Assembly (NCBI RefSeq): GCF_009765375.1
Contig: NZ_VTOK01000002.1
Location: 310,001 to 374,000, forward strand
Source: Alteribacillus sp. YIM 98480
Lineage (GTDB): Bacteria > Bacillota > Bacilli > Bacillales > Marinococcaceae
Direction of reading: 5' to 3'
DNA length: 64,000 nucleotides
In this document: positions 15,658 through 26,071 of the stretch, piece after piece
Position numbering within the stretch: position 1 is the first letter of the stretch
Layout: each line of letters begins with the position of its first letter
Made by a program: the position numbers and the translations under genes
The notes under the pieces: model-generated
The model's database searches: none
The model's input: the letters and a program-made list of their open reading frames with translations, nothing else
What the model was told of the DNA's origin: nothing

Positions 15658-16497
15658 ATGAAGAGCACAAGCACGTTTTTGAAAATGAAGAAAGAACGTG
15701 ACCCTATTGCTATGATGACTGCTTATGATGCTCCATCAGCAAAAGCAGCAGCAAAGGCAGGAATGGACATTATTCTCGTAGGTGATTCTGTTGGAATGGT
15801 TGTTCATGGTTATGATTCAACAATTCCAGTTACTCTAGACGATATGGTACTGCATTCAAAAGCAGTACGGCGCGGGGCGCCAGATACATTTGTTGTAACT
15901 GACCTGCCTTTTTTAACGTTTAACGGGGATTTTGATACTACCCTTTCCGCTGTGAAAAAATTAATGCAGCAAACAGGTACAAATGGTGTGAAACTTGAAG
16001 GAGGCGGCAGAACACTTACTGTTATTAAACGATTAACAGAAGCCGGTGTTCCTGTAATGGGGCATTTAGGCTTAACCCCGCAATCGGTTGGAGTTCTCGG
16101 CGGGTATAAAGTACAAGGAAAAACAGAAGAATCAGCTCATCGATTGGTAGAAGAAGCAAAAATGATAGAAGAAAACGGTGCATTTGCTCTAGTGCTAGAA
16201 TGTGTACCTAGACAGTTAGCAGCGCACATATCTTCTTTACTAAATATACCTGTTATCGGCATCGGAGCTGGTGCGGAAACAGACGGTCAAGTTCTTGTAT
16301 TTCACGATGCAATTGGGTTTTCGGATGGTTTTTCTCCTAAGTTTGTAAAACAGTATGCGAATATCCAAAACGATATTGAAGAAGCTTTAACTGATTATGT
16401 CAATGAAGTAAAACAGTTAACATTTCCTGGAACAGAGCATACTTTCACAATGGATGAAAACACACTAGAAAAGCTGTACGGCGGGATAAGGTCATGA
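15658..16497 (+). CDS. panB: 3-methyl-2-oxobutanoate hydroxymethyltransferase
   Basis: A 279-residue ketopantoate hydroxymethyltransferase, first step of pantothenate synthesis. Visible motifs are MMTAYDAPSAKAAAKAGMD, VGDSVGMVVHGYDST, GHLGLTPQSV and VIGIGAGAETDGQVLV. The ribosome-binding site AGGAGGAGG is very strong. A 188-nt gap after birA probably contains its promoter; I could not fix one with confidence, and no riboswitch is recognised there. panC starts inside its stop codon (ATGA). Confidence 0.96.
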   Translation: MKSTSTFLKMKKERDPIAMMTAYDAPSAKAAAKAGMDIILVGDSVGMVVHGYDSTIPVTLDDMVLHSKAVRRGAPDTFVVTDLPFLTFNGDFDTTLSAVKKLMQQTGTNGVKLEGGGRTLTVIKRLTEAGVPVMGHLGLTPQSVGVLGGYKVQGKTEESAHRLVEEAKMIEENGAFALVLECVPRQLAAHISSLLNIPVIGIGAGAETDGQVLVFHDAIGFSDGFSPKFVKQYANIQNDIEEALTDYVNEVKQLTFPGTEHTFTMDENTLEKLYGGIRS

Positions 16498-17387
16498 ATG
16501 TAGTTACCACTATTAATGAATTGCGTGACCATATTAATAGCTTAAAATCAGAGCAAAAATCAATAGGGTTTGTGGCTACGATGGGGGCTCTTCATAAAGG
16601 TCATTTATCGCTTATGGAAAGGGCAAAACAAGAGAATGACGTGCTCGTTACCAGCATTTTTGTAAATCCGCTACAGTTTGGTCCAGCGGAAGACTACGAA
16701 ATGTATCCTCGTTCTTTAGAAAAAGACCGAAAGCTGGCACAATCCCAGAAAACAGATATTTTATTTGCTCCTGTAGTTGATGAAATGTATCCGCGCCCTA
16801 TGTTTAACGAAGTAAACGTTATTTCTGGTACAGATGTCCTTTGCGGCAAAAGTCGGCCGGGGCATTTTAACGGGGTAGCAACAGTGGTTTTAAAATTATT
16901 TCAGCTAGTTCAGCCAAATAATGCTTATTTTGGACAAAAGGATGCACAGCAAGTAGCCATTATTAAAAACTTGGTGAAAGATTTTAATATTCCTGTTCAT
17001 GTTGTGGCTTGTGAAACAATGAGAGAAGAAGATGGTTTAGCCATAAGTTCGCGCAATATTTATTTGTCGGATAAAGAACGGTTGCAGGCTGCTTTTCTCT
17101 ATGAAAGTTTGCAAAGAGTAATGCGCCGAATAGAAGAAGGAATCACAGATTCACAACTGCTTGAAAAAGAAATGAATGTTTTTTTAAAAAAACATACGGA
17201 CGCTCCTATTGATTATGCCCAAATTTTATCGTTTCCTGAATTAAAAACGATCGATAAAATTGCTGGATCAATTATTATTGCTGGGGCGGTTCAATTTACC
17301 AAAGCGCGGCTAATTGATAATATATTGCTTCATGTCAATGAAATGGAAGGGGGCAATAAATATGTTTCGTACTATGATGAAATCTAA
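16494..17387 (+). CDS. panC: Pantoate-beta-alanine ligase
   Basis: A 297-residue ligase joining pantoate and beta-alanine with ATP. The HIGH-type motif HKGH is in [12 protein letters not shown] (about residues 30-41), with [16 protein letters not shown] and the KMSKS-like ISSRNIYL. It is some 10 residues longer than usual because the reading frame runs into the next gene: its last 26 bases overlap panD. Coupled translation of panB, panC and panD is likely. Confidence 0.96.
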   Translation: MNVVTTINELRDHINSLKSEQKSIGFVATMGALHKGHLSLMERAKQENDVLVTSIFVNPLQFGPAEDYEMYPRSLEKDRKLAQSQKTDILFAPVVDEMYPRPMFNEVNVISGTDVLCGKSRPGHFNGVATVVLKLFQLVQPNNAYFGQKDAQQVAIIKNLVKDFNIPVHVVACETMREEDGLAISSRNIYLSDKERLQAAFLYESLQRVMRRIEEGITDSQLLEKEMNVFLKKHTDAPIDYAQILSFPELKTIDKIAGSIIIAGAVQFTKARLIDNILLHVNEMEGGNKYVSYYDEI

Positions 17388-17745
17388 ACTGCACCGAGCT
17401 ACTGTGAAAGAAGCTGATTTAAATTATGTAGGCAGTATAACGATTGACCAAAATTTAATGGAGGCTGTGGATCTTCTTGAAAATGAAAAAGTCCAAGTCG
17501 TCAATAATAATAATGGTGCTCGTTTGGAAACATATGTTATATCAGGGGAAAGAGGAAGCGGAGTAATCTGTTTAAACGGTGCAGCTGCTCGTATGGTACA
17601 GCCTGGAGACAAGGTGATCATTATAGCATACAGTTTAATGAAAGAAGAAGCTTGTCGTACGTTCAAACCTAAAGTAGCAGTGTTGGATGAAAATAATCAA
17701 ATTTCCCAGATGCTCTCCTTTGAGCCCTCTTCTACAGTCATGTAA
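17362..17745 (+). CDS. panD: Aspartate 1-decarboxylase (pyruvoyl enzyme)
   Basis: A 127-residue proenzyme. Cleavage between Gly24 and Ser25 in NYVGSITID yields the pyruvoyl group that decarboxylates aspartate to beta-alanine. N-terminal [10 protein letters not shown] and the [11 protein letters not shown] segment are typical. ATG 17362 is chosen since [13 protein letters not shown] is the normal family start and GGAAGGGGG lies before it. A terminator follows at 17754, closing panBCD. Confidence 0.96.
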   Translation: MFRTMMKSKLHRATVKEADLNYVGSITIDQNLMEAVDLLENEKVQVVNNNNGARLETYVISGERGSGVICLNGAAARMVQPGDKVIIIAYSLMKEEACRTFKPKVAVLDENNQISQMLSFEPSSTVM

Positions 17746-17753
17746 GAAAACGG

Positions 17754-17790
17754 CCCCCGATGGAGTGAACTGCTAGTCGGGGGTTTCCTT
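17754..17790 (+). terminator. Terminator of panBCD
   Basis: CCCCCGA (17754-17760) and TCGGGGG (17777-17783) form the stem around a 16-nt loop, followed by TTTCCTT. Confidence 0.75.
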
Positions 17791-17844
17791 ATGGAATATT
17801 ACTATATAATAAATTTTAAAGTTTGACGCACCGGGGTGAACACA

Positions 17845-20661
17845 ATGTCTGAAAAGTATGTTGTAATAGATACAGAAACAACAGGAAATGCACCAAAAAA
17901 AGGTGATAAAATCATACAAATTGGGGCTGCCGTTATTGAAGACAATCAGGTGAAGCAAACCTTTTCTACTTTTGTTCGCCCCTTTCAGCATATTCCGTTT
18001 TTTATCAAACAGTTAACAGGGATAAGCAATGAAGATGTAAAAAACGCCCCTTCCTTTTCAGAAATAGCCCCTGAGCTGCTCGAATTATTGGAAAATGCAT
18101 ATTTTATTGCTCACAATGTTCCATTTGATTTGAATTTTATTAATCAAGAACTTATTCAAGCTGGATATCGTCCATTCAACGGCCCGACAATTGATACGGT
18201 AGAGTGCGCTCGATTTCTATATCCTACTGCTCCAGGCTATCAATTATCGCAGCTGGCTGATTGGTTAAATATAAATCACGACAGGCCCCATCAAGCCGAC
18301 AGTGACGCGATCGTAACTGCTTATTTATGGTTGAATATGAAAAAGAAGTTATTTCATTTGCCTGTGCCCACATTAAAATCTCTTTGTTCATTAGCTGTGC
18401 ACATGGATAGTGATGTTGGATCTTTAATAAAACATGCACATACATTAAAAAAACAGCATTCACTTTCTAAAGAAGACGGAATTGAAATCTACAAAGGCTT
18501 AGCGATAAAAAGGCTAGAACCTTTGCAGAAAAAGGAACAAACATTAAAAGATAACATACAAGGCGAAAAAGATTTCTTTTCTCCTGAAGGTATGTTATCA
18601 CGCAGCTGGGCGGGTTACGAGCCAAGACAAGGACAAGACCAAATAGCAAAAGCAGTAAAAAAAGCATTTCAGATGAGGGAACATTTACTGATAGAGGCAG
18701 GAACAGGTATTGGAAAAAGTTTATCCTATTTAGTACCTGCTTTGTTCTATTCTAAAGAAGCTGATCGCCGCGTTGTAGTTTCTACCCATACTGTTAACCT
18801 CCAAGAGCAGTTAATGGCAAAAGAAATTCCTTTGCTGAAAAAAATATTGCCATTTCATTTTAATGCAGTAGTAATAAAAGGCAGAAATCATTATCTCTGT
18901 CTTAGAAAATTTAAACAGCTATTAAACACTGCCCCTTCTACATATGAGGAAGTATTAGGTTTGGCTCAAATTTTAATATGGATTCTAGAAACAAATACTG
19001 GGGATGTAGAGGAAATTAATATTGCTGGTGGAAGCAGCAGTTCGTTTTGGGAAAAAATGATGAGTGATGAAACGACATTTTCAGAAGCTTCGTCATCCTG
19101 GTTCCCAAAAAATTATTACAATCGAATAAGAGAACAAGCCAAACATGCTGATTTGTTGATAACCAATCATGCGTTGTTGTTTTCAGATTTGTCAAAAGAC
19201 AGGGGTGTCTTGCCCTCTTATAAAAATATTATTGTAGACGAAGCACACCATTTAGAGGATTTGGCTGCAAAAAATCTTGGTTTAGAAGTAAACTACTTTG
19301 ATTTAACGCAAATTTTTCACAAACTTGGTTTATTGGATAAGACCGGTTATTTTCAACGATTAATGGTTTATGAACAATCGGTTCACCAGCATTTTTCTTC
19401 TTTTTGGTATCAGTATAGAGAAGATCATTTTACTCTTTTGAAGTATGAAGTTGATGAATTATTTAGGATGCTCCATCAATTTTGCATGAAAACCGCCCAA
19501 CCCAATCAGACCGATGTAGGCAGAATATCTATTAGATATAATCCATCTATAGAAGTGTCTTCTTATTGGGAGGGCATTCAAGATTCTTTAAAACGAGTAC
19601 TTGTTTTATTTGAAGAAGAAGCAGATGAATGGCTTTCTTTTTATCAGTATTTATCACCTCATACACCATCTGGGTCTTTGGAGTACGGATTGCTGTATGA
19701 TTTTAAGGCAGCCGTAAAAGAAGCAGAGGACGTTTGTGATCAGTTATTTTTACTGTTGATGGAAAAAGACGAAAACTACGTATATTGGATGGAAATTGAT
19801 AAAAAAGGAGCTGCAAATGCTGCCTATTTGTATGCTAGACCGGTTGACGTATCTGATCTGTTAGCAGATCGTTTTTTCGCCAAAAAAGATAGTGTAGTTC
19901 TCACATCAGCGGCACTTACTGTTGAAAATTCTTTCACCTACGTGATGGAAAAATGGGGACTTATGGACTTTGCTCCGTCAGTTCTTCAGCTCCCCTCTCC
20001 ATTTGAATATGACAAAAAAGCAAAAGTTTTTATTCCAGAAGATATGCCAGCCATTAAAGATGGTGAAAAAGAGTTTATAGTACAAACAGCAGAATTCATA
20101 TATCAAGCTGCCTCTGTTACTGAAGGAAAAATGCTGGTTTTGTTTACTTCATTTGATATGCTGAAAAAAACGTATTATCAATTAAGAAAGTGGGATGAAG
20201 CTAGTAATTTTGTTGTGATAGGTCAAGGGCTCAAAAGCGGAAGCAGGTTAAAGCTGTTAAAGGCTTTCAAACAATATGATAATGCGATTTTGCTAGGAAC
20301 GAATGCTTTTTGGGAAGGGATTGATATCCCAGGACAGGATTTAAGCTGTTTGGTTATTGTTAGACTTCCATTTTCTCCTCCTAATGAACCTGTTGCTCAA
20401 GCGAGAATGGAAAAAATCAAATCTGCTGGCGGAAACCCTTTCAGAGAAATGTCACTTCCACAAGCAGTATTGCGTTTCAAACAAGGTTTTGGAAGGCTTA
20501 TCAGACATCAAAATGATAAAGGGGTGGTTATTGTACTTGACAAAAGAATTTTGCAATCAAAATATGGGATGCATTTTATTCAATCCCTTCCAAACCTGCC
20601 GGTTGTACATAAACCTGTAGACTTCGTATTAAATGACATTGCAGCTTTTCTAGACGATTAA
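17845..20661 (+). CDS. dinG: DinG-family helicase fused to a 3'-5' exonuclease
   Basis: A 938-residue fusion found in Firmicutes. Residues 1-170 are a DEDDh exonuclease (VIDTETTG, HNVPFDLNF, HQADSDA). The rest is an XPD/DinG-type superfamily 2 helicase: Walker A EAGTGIGKSLSYL near residue 286, VDEAHHLED near residue 470, and motif VI QGFGRLIRH near the end. The four Cys that bind an iron-sulfur cluster in E. coli DinG are not evident. ATG 17845 is preferred to GTG 17836 because GGGGTGA lies 6 nt before it. In related species the exonuclease part is active; helicase activity is uncertain. Confidence 0.93.
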   Translation: MSEKYVVIDTETTGNAPKKGDKIIQIGAAVIEDNQVKQTFSTFVRPFQHIPFFIKQLTGISNEDVKNAPSFSEIAPELLELLENAYFIAHNVPFDLNFINQELIQAGYRPFNGPTIDTVECARFLYPTAPGYQLSQLADWLNINHDRPHQADSDAIVTAYLWLNMKKKLFHLPVPTLKSLCSLAVHMDSDVGSLIKHAHTLKKQHSLSKEDGIEIYKGLAIKRLEPLQKKEQTLKDNIQGEKDFFSPEGMLSRSWAGYEPRQGQDQIAKAVKKAFQMREHLLIEAGTGIGKSLSYLVPALFYSKEADRRVVVSTHTVNLQEQLMAKEIPLLKKILPFHFNAVVIKGRNHYLCLRKFKQLLNTAPSTYEEVLGLAQILIWILETNTGDVEEINIAGGSSSSFWEKMMSDETTFSEASSSWFPKNYYNRIREQAKHADLLITNHALLFSDLSKDRGVLPSYKNIIVDEAHHLEDLAAKNLGLEVNYFDLTQIFHKLGLLDKTGYFQRLMVYEQSVHQHFSSFWYQYREDHFTLLKYEVDELFRMLHQFCMKTAQPNQTDVGRISIRYNPSIEVSSYWEGIQDSLKRVLVLFEEEADEWLSFYQYLSPHTPSGSLEYGLLYDFKAAVKEAEDVCDQLFLLLMEKDENYVYWMEIDKKGAANAAYLYARPVDVSDLLADRFFAKKDSVVLTSAALTVENSFTYVMEKWGLMDFAPSVLQLPSPFEYDKKAKVFIPEDMPAIKDGEKEFIVQTAEFIYQAASVTEGKMLVLFTSFDMLKKTYYQLRKWDEASNFVVIGQGLKSGSRLKLLKAFKQYDNAILLGTNAFWEGIDIPGQDLSCLVIVRLPFSPPNEPVAQARMEKIKSAGGNPFREMSLPQAVLRFKQGFGRLIRHQNDKGVVIVLDKRILQSKYGMHFIQSLPNLPVVHKPVDFVLNDIAAFLDD

Positions 20662-20686
20662 GTGGAGAAGACAGGAGTGACAGACC

Positions 20687-22024
20687 GTGGACCAATATAT
20701 TCTCAATCATGTTCAAATCATGACAACAGATCCTATTGATAGGTTTCAAAAAGACATGTACCTTGTGATTAAAAACGGATTAATTCAAGATATCGGACAA
20801 AACCCTTTACCGGATGCGTTAAGAAAAGGCTTGCCAGTTTTTAATCAGAACGGAAAACTGCTGCTGCCAGGATTATATAATACACATGCACACACTCCTA
20901 TGTCTCTTTTACGCGGTGTTAGTGATGATGTTCCGTTAAAAACTTGGCTGGAAAAAGAAATTTGGCCGCGTGAAGGATTGCTAGATAAACGAAAAGTGCA
21001 GGCCGGTACTTCGCTAGCATTAGCAGAAATGATTAAGTCGGGTACAGTTGCTTTTTTGGATATGTATCACTTACATATGAATGAGGTATTTGAATTAACA
21101 ATGGATGCTGGCATGAAAGCAGTGTTAAGCCGCGGCATGATAGGGATAGGTACTAAAAAAGAGCAGCAATCAAAACTTAATGAAGCTTGTGAACTAGCAA
21201 AACATTGGAATGAAAATGGAAAAGGAAGAGTGAAAGGCATGCTGTTTCCTCACGCACCTTACACTTGTCCACCAGATTTTTTAGAAGCAGTTATTTCACA
21301 AGCTCATTATCATCAGCTCCCATTAGGCACTCATTTAGCTGAAACAATAGAAGAAGTGAAAAACCATAAACAACAATATGGTAAGTCTCCACTTCATCAC
21401 TTGAATGAACTTGGCTTTTTTAATAAAAAAGCCATCTTAACTCATGTCGTTCACGTGACTGATGAAGAGCTGGATCTGTTAAAAGACGGTATGATTACTG
21501 TTTCCCATAATCCAATGAGTAATGCAAAACTAGGATCAGGAACAGCTCCTATTCCGAACATGTTAGAAAAGGGGATTTCAGTATCACTTGGTACAGATAG
21601 TACTGCTTCAAACAATAATTTAGATATGTTTCAAGAAATGAGAACAGCAGCTCTTCTGCAAAAAGGAGTTAACAGGAATCCAGATATTGTTTCGGCTGAA
21701 CAAATATTGGAAATGGGTACACTGCAAGGGGCTAGATCTCTTGGCTTTGCAGAACACGGTCTTCTTCAAGCTGGTTCTCCTGCCGATTTCATTATGCTCG
21801 ATATGTCTTCGTTGCATTTACAGCCTGAAGATAATTTACTTTCCCATTTGATATACTCTGCGTCTGGCCAGGACGTCACAGATGTTTATGTAGATGGAAA
21901 GCAGCTTATGAAAGATAAAGAACTCCTCACCCTGGATGAAGAGAAAATTGTGTATGAAGCAAATGAATGTTTTAAAGATCTAGAAAGCAGTTTCCTAAAC
22001 AAAAGGAGAAAGGAAGACAATTAA
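20687..22024 (+). CDS. mtaD: MTA/SAH-deaminase-like amidohydrolase
   Basis: A 445-residue metal-dependent deaminase of the methylthioadenosine/S-adenosylhomocysteine deaminase and chlorohydrolase group. Metal and catalytic residues are complete: HAH in NTHAHTPMSLLRG (residues about 65-77), GTHLAET, THVVHV and GTDSTASNNNLDMF. It would deaminate MTA, SAH or a related adenosine compound to the inosine form. GTG start after GGAGTGA. In B. subtilis this slot between dinG and ypmB holds ypmA as I recall, so this gene is a lineage-specific insertion. Its stop overlaps ypmB (TAATG). Substrate not provable here. Confidence 0.8.
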   Translation: MDQYILNHVQIMTTDPIDRFQKDMYLVIKNGLIQDIGQNPLPDALRKGLPVFNQNGKLLLPGLYNTHAHTPMSLLRGVSDDVPLKTWLEKEIWPREGLLDKRKVQAGTSLALAEMIKSGTVAFLDMYHLHMNEVFELTMDAGMKAVLSRGMIGIGTKKEQQSKLNEACELAKHWNENGKGRVKGMLFPHAPYTCPPDFLEAVISQAHYHQLPLGTHLAETIEEVKNHKQQYGKSPLHHLNELGFFNKKAILTHVVHVTDEELDLLKDGMITVSHNPMSNAKLGSGTAPIPNMLEKGISVSLGTDSTASNNNLDMFQEMRTAALLQKGVNRNPDIVSAEQILEMGTLQGARSLGFAEHGLLQAGSPADFIMLDMSSLHLQPEDNLLSHLIYSASGQDVTDVYVDGKQLMKDKELLTLDEEKIVYEANECFKDLESSFLNKRRKEDN

Positions 22025-22500
22025 TGCAGCGTTTGATTGTTGGAGCAGCAGGACTTGGTATCATTATCATATTAGGCGTTATGGCAATCATTTTTTTCTC
22101 TGCCCGCTCTTCTTTGGCTGAAGAGCTAGATAATGCTGAACGGGCGCTGCTTGTTGAAGATGATATCACCGCTGTTAACAATGTAAGTTATTTTTTTGGA
22201 AATGAAGCGGTTTATACTGCAGAAACCATGAATGCAAACGGGGAAGCTGAATGGGTATTCTATCAAGACGAAGAAATAAGAGAGAGAGTGCTCAAACAAG
22301 ATAGTTTTGAACGATCGCAAGCTGAAAATGTCGTGAAGGAACGATTTGAGCTGCAAAAGGTTAGAAGTGTAAAGCCTGGATATGAAAATGGAGAGCCGGT
22401 TTACGAAGCTACTTTTGAAAAAGATGGCCGTCTTCATTTTTATTATATGAAATTAAAGAATGGTGAGTTTATAAAAAGGTATAGTATGAAGCAATCTTAA
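22024..22500 (+). CDS. ypmB: YpmB-like membrane-anchored protein (DUF5590)
   Basis: A 158-residue protein with one N-terminal membrane anchor (residues about 5-28, GAAGLGIIIILGVMAIIFF) and an outer alpha/beta domain with two repeats of a small PepSY-like fold. Length and position between dinG and aspB match YpmB. It may interact with cell-wall enzymes, but this is not established. The start overlaps the deaminase stop. Confidence 0.8.
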   Translation: MQRLIVGAAGLGIIIILGVMAIIFFSARSSLAEELDNAERALLVEDDITAVNNVSYFFGNEAVYTAETMNANGEAEWVFYQDEEIRERVLKQDSFERSQAENVVKERFELQKVRSVKPGYENGEPVYEATFEKDGRLHFYYMKLKNGEFIKRYSMKQS

Positions 22501-22710
22501 AAAACATCCTCTACTGTAAACGAGAGAGACGTTTAATACAGTTCTAGGAACGTAATGAGAGAAAACGGACCTTGAATTACCTGCGGCATTTTTATAAACT
22601 GACTTTATTGTATGAAAATGAGAAACATAAAAATGTATAGTTTTGGCGAATATTTTTAAAAAAGAGCCGAATTTTAGACTTCTTAATTAACCCAAGGAGG
22701 AAAACAACTG

Positions 22711-23895
22711 ATGCAATTATCTAAACGAGTATCTACCCTTACGCCTTCTTCTACGTTGGCGATTACGGCAAAGGCAAAGGCCCTGAAAGCAGAAGGACAT
22801 GATGTGATTGGACTTGGAGCAGGTGAGCCTGACTTTAATACTCCTTCTTACATAATTGAAGCTGCTGCTGCATCAATGAGAGAAGGCCATACAAAATATA
22901 CACCTTCTGGAGGGTTACCGGAACTAAAAGATGCGGTAATAGACAAATTCAAAAAAGACCAGGCCCTTGATTATTCCCAAGATGAAATTATGGTCGGGAC
23001 AGGCGCAAAACATGTATTATATACCCTTTTTCAAGCTTTGCTTGATGAAAACGATGAAGTAATAATACCTACTCCTTATTGGGTAAGTTATCCAGAGCAA
23101 GTCAAACTGGCTGGTGGTAACCCTGTATATGTAGACGGACTAGAAGAAAATGATTTTAAAATTACTCCAGAACAACTTCAAAGTGCAGTAAACAATAAAA
23201 CGAAAGCAGTAATCATTAATTCTCCAAGTAACCCAACTGGAAATATGTACAGCAAAGAAGAATTAGAAAAAATAGGTGAAACAGCTTTAAATAATAATCT
23301 GCTCGTTGTCTCTGATGAAATTTATGAAAAGTTAATTTATGGAGATGTTGTTCATCATTCGATAGCTCAAGTTTCACAGCAGCTAAAAGATCAAACTGTA
23401 GTAATTAATGGTGTCTCAAAATCTCATTCCATGACAGGATGGAGAATCGGTTACGCAGCAGGGAACGAAGAGTTAATTAAAGCAATGACCAGTTTAGCAA
23501 GCCATTCAACTTCAAACCCTACTGCGAGCTCTCAATATGGAGCTATTGCGGCATACACGAAAGAAGATGGCTCTGTTGAAAAAATGCGTCAAGCATTTGA
23601 AGAACGTCTTGACCGTGTTTATGAAAAACTTGTACAAATTCCAGGTGTGTCATGTGTAAAACCTAAGGGTGCATTTTATCTTTTTCCTAATGTGAAAGAA
23701 GCAGCCAGCTCTTGTGGTTTTTCCTCTGTAGATGACTGGGTGAAAACTCTTTTAGAAGAAGAGAAAGTTGCAGTCGTACCAGGCAGCGGCTTTGGTTCAC
23801 CAGACAACATTCGTTTGTCTTATGCCACTTCTCTTGACTTATTGGAAAGTGCGTTGGAAAGAATGGAACGATTCATAAATAATCATTCTTCATAG
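22711..23895 (+). CDS. aspB: Aspartate aminotransferase
   Basis: A 394-residue class I PLP aminotransferase interconverting aspartate and oxaloacetate. The PLP lysine is in NGVSKSHSMTGWRIGYAAG, with NSPSNPTGN and the VSDEIYE motif before it. The Ib subgroup is indicated by the start MQLSKRVSTLTPSSTLAI. Ribosome-binding site AAGGAGG. It supplies aspartate for asparagine and for asnS-linked metabolism. A 210-nt gap precedes it with no promoter I could place with confidence. Confidence 0.95.
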   Translation: MQLSKRVSTLTPSSTLAITAKAKALKAEGHDVIGLGAGEPDFNTPSYIIEAAAASMREGHTKYTPSGGLPELKDAVIDKFKKDQALDYSQDEIMVGTGAKHVLYTLFQALLDENDEVIIPTPYWVSYPEQVKLAGGNPVYVDGLEENDFKITPEQLQSAVNNKTKAVIINSPSNPTGNMYSKEELEKIGETALNNNLLVVSDEIYEKLIYGDVVHHSIAQVSQQLKDQTVVINGVSKSHSMTGWRIGYAAGNEELIKAMTSLASHSTSNPTASSQYGAIAAYTKEDGSVEKMRQAFEERLDRVYEKLVQIPGVSCVKPKGAFYLFPNVKEAASSCGFSSVDDWVKTLLEEEKVAVVPGSGFGSPDNIRLSYATSLDLLESALERMERFINNHSS

Positions 23896-23904
23896 ATAGA
23901 TATC

Positions 23905-23935
23905 GCAGCCGGAGAACGCTTCGTTGACGGTGCTT
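23905..23935 (+). terminator. Terminator of aspB, overlapping the next promoter
   Basis: GCAGCCG and CGGTGC form the outer stem with an inner AACG/CGTT stem, followed by TTTTTC. Its 3' arm contains the -35 element of the asnS promoter. Confidence 0.55.
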
Positions 23936-23953
23936 TTTCAAGAACGGTATAAT
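23924..23953 (+). promoter_or_regulatory. Sigma-A promoter of asnS
   Basis: TTGACG at 23924-23929 and TATAAT at 23948-23953 are 18 bp apart, about 43 bp before the TTG start codon of asnS. Confidence 0.65.
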
Positions 23954-23995
23954 AGAGCTTGTTAGCATAGCCTTTTTTGAAGGAGGAATATTCTA

Positions 23996-25285
23996 TTGAA
24001 AACGACTATTCAACATATAGGCAATCATAAAGGAGAGAAGGTTCGTATTGGCGGTTGGATCGCAAATAAGCGGTCAAGTGGTAAAATTGCTTTTTTGCAG
24101 CTGCGAGATGGAACTGGCTATATACAAGGTGTCATTGTAAAAAGTGAAGTAGATGAAAAGTTGTTTCAAACGGCGAAAAACCTTCCTCAGGAAAGTTCTG
24201 TTTATGTAGAAGGAACAGTCCAAGAAGATGAACGTTCTCCTTCCGGCTATGAGCTGCAAGTGAGTTCTTTAGAAGTAATACATGAAGCAACAGATTATCC
24301 GATTACTCCTAAAGAACATGGCACCGAGTTTCTAATGGACCATAGACATCTATGGATTAGATCTAAAAAACAACATGCTATTTTAAGAATTAGAAATGAA
24401 ATTATAAATGCAACGTATGAATTTTTTAAGAAGGAAGGGTTTATTAAAGTAGACCCGCCTATTTTAACAGGAAGTTCTGCAGAAGGTACTACCAATTTAT
24501 TTCATACGAAATATTTTGATGAAGATGCATACTTATCTCAATCCGGCCAGCTCTACATGGAAGCTGCTGCAATGGCATTTAATCGAGTGTTTTCCTTTGG
24601 TCCGACGTTCCGTGCTGAAAAATCCAAAACGAGACGGCACTTAATTGAATTTTGGATGATAGAACCGGAAATGGCATTTGTTGATCATAATGAGAGTTTA
24701 GTTATACAAGAACAATATGTTACTCACGTTGTTCAGTCCGTATTAGAAAAATGTCAGCTTGAATTTAATGCAATAGGACGGGATACCAGCATTTTAGAAA
24801 AAGTTCAAGCTCCTTTTCCTAGAATTACGTATGATAAAGCAGTTGAAATGCTTCAAAAAGAAGGGCATGAGATTACGTGGGGAGAAGATTTTGGTGCACC
24901 TCATGAAACAGCAATTGCAGAAAAATTTGATAAACCAGTTTTTATCACACACTATCCACTAGACATTAAAGCATTTTATATGAAACCAGACCCTGATAGA
25001 GAAAATGTTGCTCTTTGTGCTGATTTAATTGCACCAGAAGGTTATGGTGAAATAATTGGCGGCAGTCAGCGCATTGATGATTTAGAGCTGATGAAGCAGC
25101 GTTACAAAGAGCATAATCTTTCAGAAGAGGCTTACCGCTGGTATCTAGAGCTGCGGCAGTATGGTTCTGTTCCACACTCTGGATTTGGTTTAGGTCTTGA
25201 AAGAACCGTTGCATGGATAGCTGGAGTAGAGCACGTGAGGGAGACCATTCCGTTTCCTCGTTTACTCAATCGGTTGTATCCTTAA
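23996..25285 (+). CDS. asnS: Asparagine-tRNA ligase
   Basis: A 429-residue class IIb aminoacyl-tRNA synthetase. The N-terminal OB-fold anticodon-binding domain ([20 protein letters not shown]) covers residues about 1-110. Class II motif 2 is [19 protein letters not shown] and motif 3 is [15 protein letters not shown]. Start TTG 23996 after AAGGAGGAA, with the family start MKTTIQHI. A terminator follows. Having asnS means this organism charges tRNA-Asn directly. Confidence 0.96.
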   Translation: MKTTIQHIGNHKGEKVRIGGWIANKRSSGKIAFLQLRDGTGYIQGVIVKSEVDEKLFQTAKNLPQESSVYVEGTVQEDERSPSGYELQVSSLEVIHEATDYPITPKEHGTEFLMDHRHLWIRSKKQHAILRIRNEIINATYEFFKKEGFIKVDPPILTGSSAEGTTNLFHTKYFDEDAYLSQSGQLYMEAAAMAFNRVFSFGPTFRAEKSKTRRHLIEFWMIEPEMAFVDHNESLVIQEQYVTHVVQSVLEKCQLEFNAIGRDTSILEKVQAPFPRITYDKAVEMLQKEGHEITWGEDFGAPHETAIAEKFDKPVFITHYPLDIKAFYMKPDPDRENVALCADLIAPEGYGEIIGGSQRIDDLELMKQRYKEHNLSEEAYRWYLELRQYGSVPHSGFGLGLERTVAWIAGVEHVRETIPFPRLLNRLYP

Positions 25286-25300
25286 TACTTCAGAACATCT

Positions 25301-25323
25301 CCCCCCTTATTGGGGGGTTTTCT
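25301..25323 (+). terminator. Terminator of asnS
   Basis: CCCCCC (25301-25306) and GGGGGG (25312-25317) with a 5-nt loop are followed by TTTTCT. Confidence 0.8.
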
Positions 25324-25355
25324 ATTAATTTAGAGTAAGGAAAGGAGAGAAAAAA

Positions 25356-26054
25356 ATGGAGCGGTCACAAATTGTTGCACTAATGCAGTACGGTCACTCT
25401 TCCATCTCCAAACTGTTACTTGATTATTATGCCAAGCTTGGAATAAAAGAAACGGAAATGATGCTATTACTTCATATACATCGCTTCATAGAAGATAATC
25501 ATCCTTTCCCTACTCCGGTTGAATTATCCGAACGTATGTCTATTACAGACAAGGAATGCTCTGAATTATTGCGTTCTTTGATAAAAAAAGACTTTTTACG
25601 AATGGAAGATAATCAAGATGAAGACCAAGTAATGTATGAAACTTATTCTCTTACCCCGCTTTATGAACGAATTATTCAGGAGATGTTTCATGAAAATGAA
25701 AACGAGAGTGCAGTTAACGAAGACGGAAAACTATATGAAATATTTGAAGAAGAATTCTCGCGGCCATTGTCCCCAATGGAATACGAAACGATAAAAGTAT
25801 GGCTGGACCAAGATAAACACAAACCAGAGTTAATAAAAACAGCGCTGCGTGAAGCTGTGATCTCAGGAAAGCTCAATCTTCGCTACATAGACCGAATTTT
25901 ACACGAATGGCATAAAAACGGAATAAAGTCATCACAAGAAGCAAAAATGCATGGCGATAAATTCAGGCAGTACCAAAAAGGGAAACGGTCGACTGGAAAA
26001 GGGAAAGGAACTTTGCCGCAATATCCTAATATTAACTGGCTTGATGAATCTTAA
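25356..26054 (+). CDS. dnaD: Replication initiation protein DnaD
   Basis: A 232-residue DnaD. The N-terminal winged-helix part (LLLDYYAKLGIKETEMMLLL) covers residues about 20-100. The C-terminal DnaD domain has FEEEFSRPLSPMEYETIKVW and the YIDRILHEWHKNGIKS signature, followed by a basic tail that binds DNA. DnaD loads the helicase with DnaB and DnaI at oriC and at restart sites. It heads a dnaD-nth-ypoC unit: nth starts 17 bp downstream. Confidence 0.95.
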   Translation: MERSQIVALMQYGHSSISKLLLDYYAKLGIKETEMMLLLHIHRFIEDNHPFPTPVELSERMSITDKECSELLRSLIKKDFLRMEDNQDEDQVMYETYSLTPLYERIIQEMFHENENESAVNEDGKLYEIFEEEFSRPLSPMEYETIKVWLDQDKHKPELIKTALREAVISGKLNLRYIDRILHEWHKNGIKSSQEAKMHGDKFRQYQKGKRSTGKGKGTLPQYPNINWLDES

Positions 26055-26071
26055 AAAAGGAGAAAAAAGAA

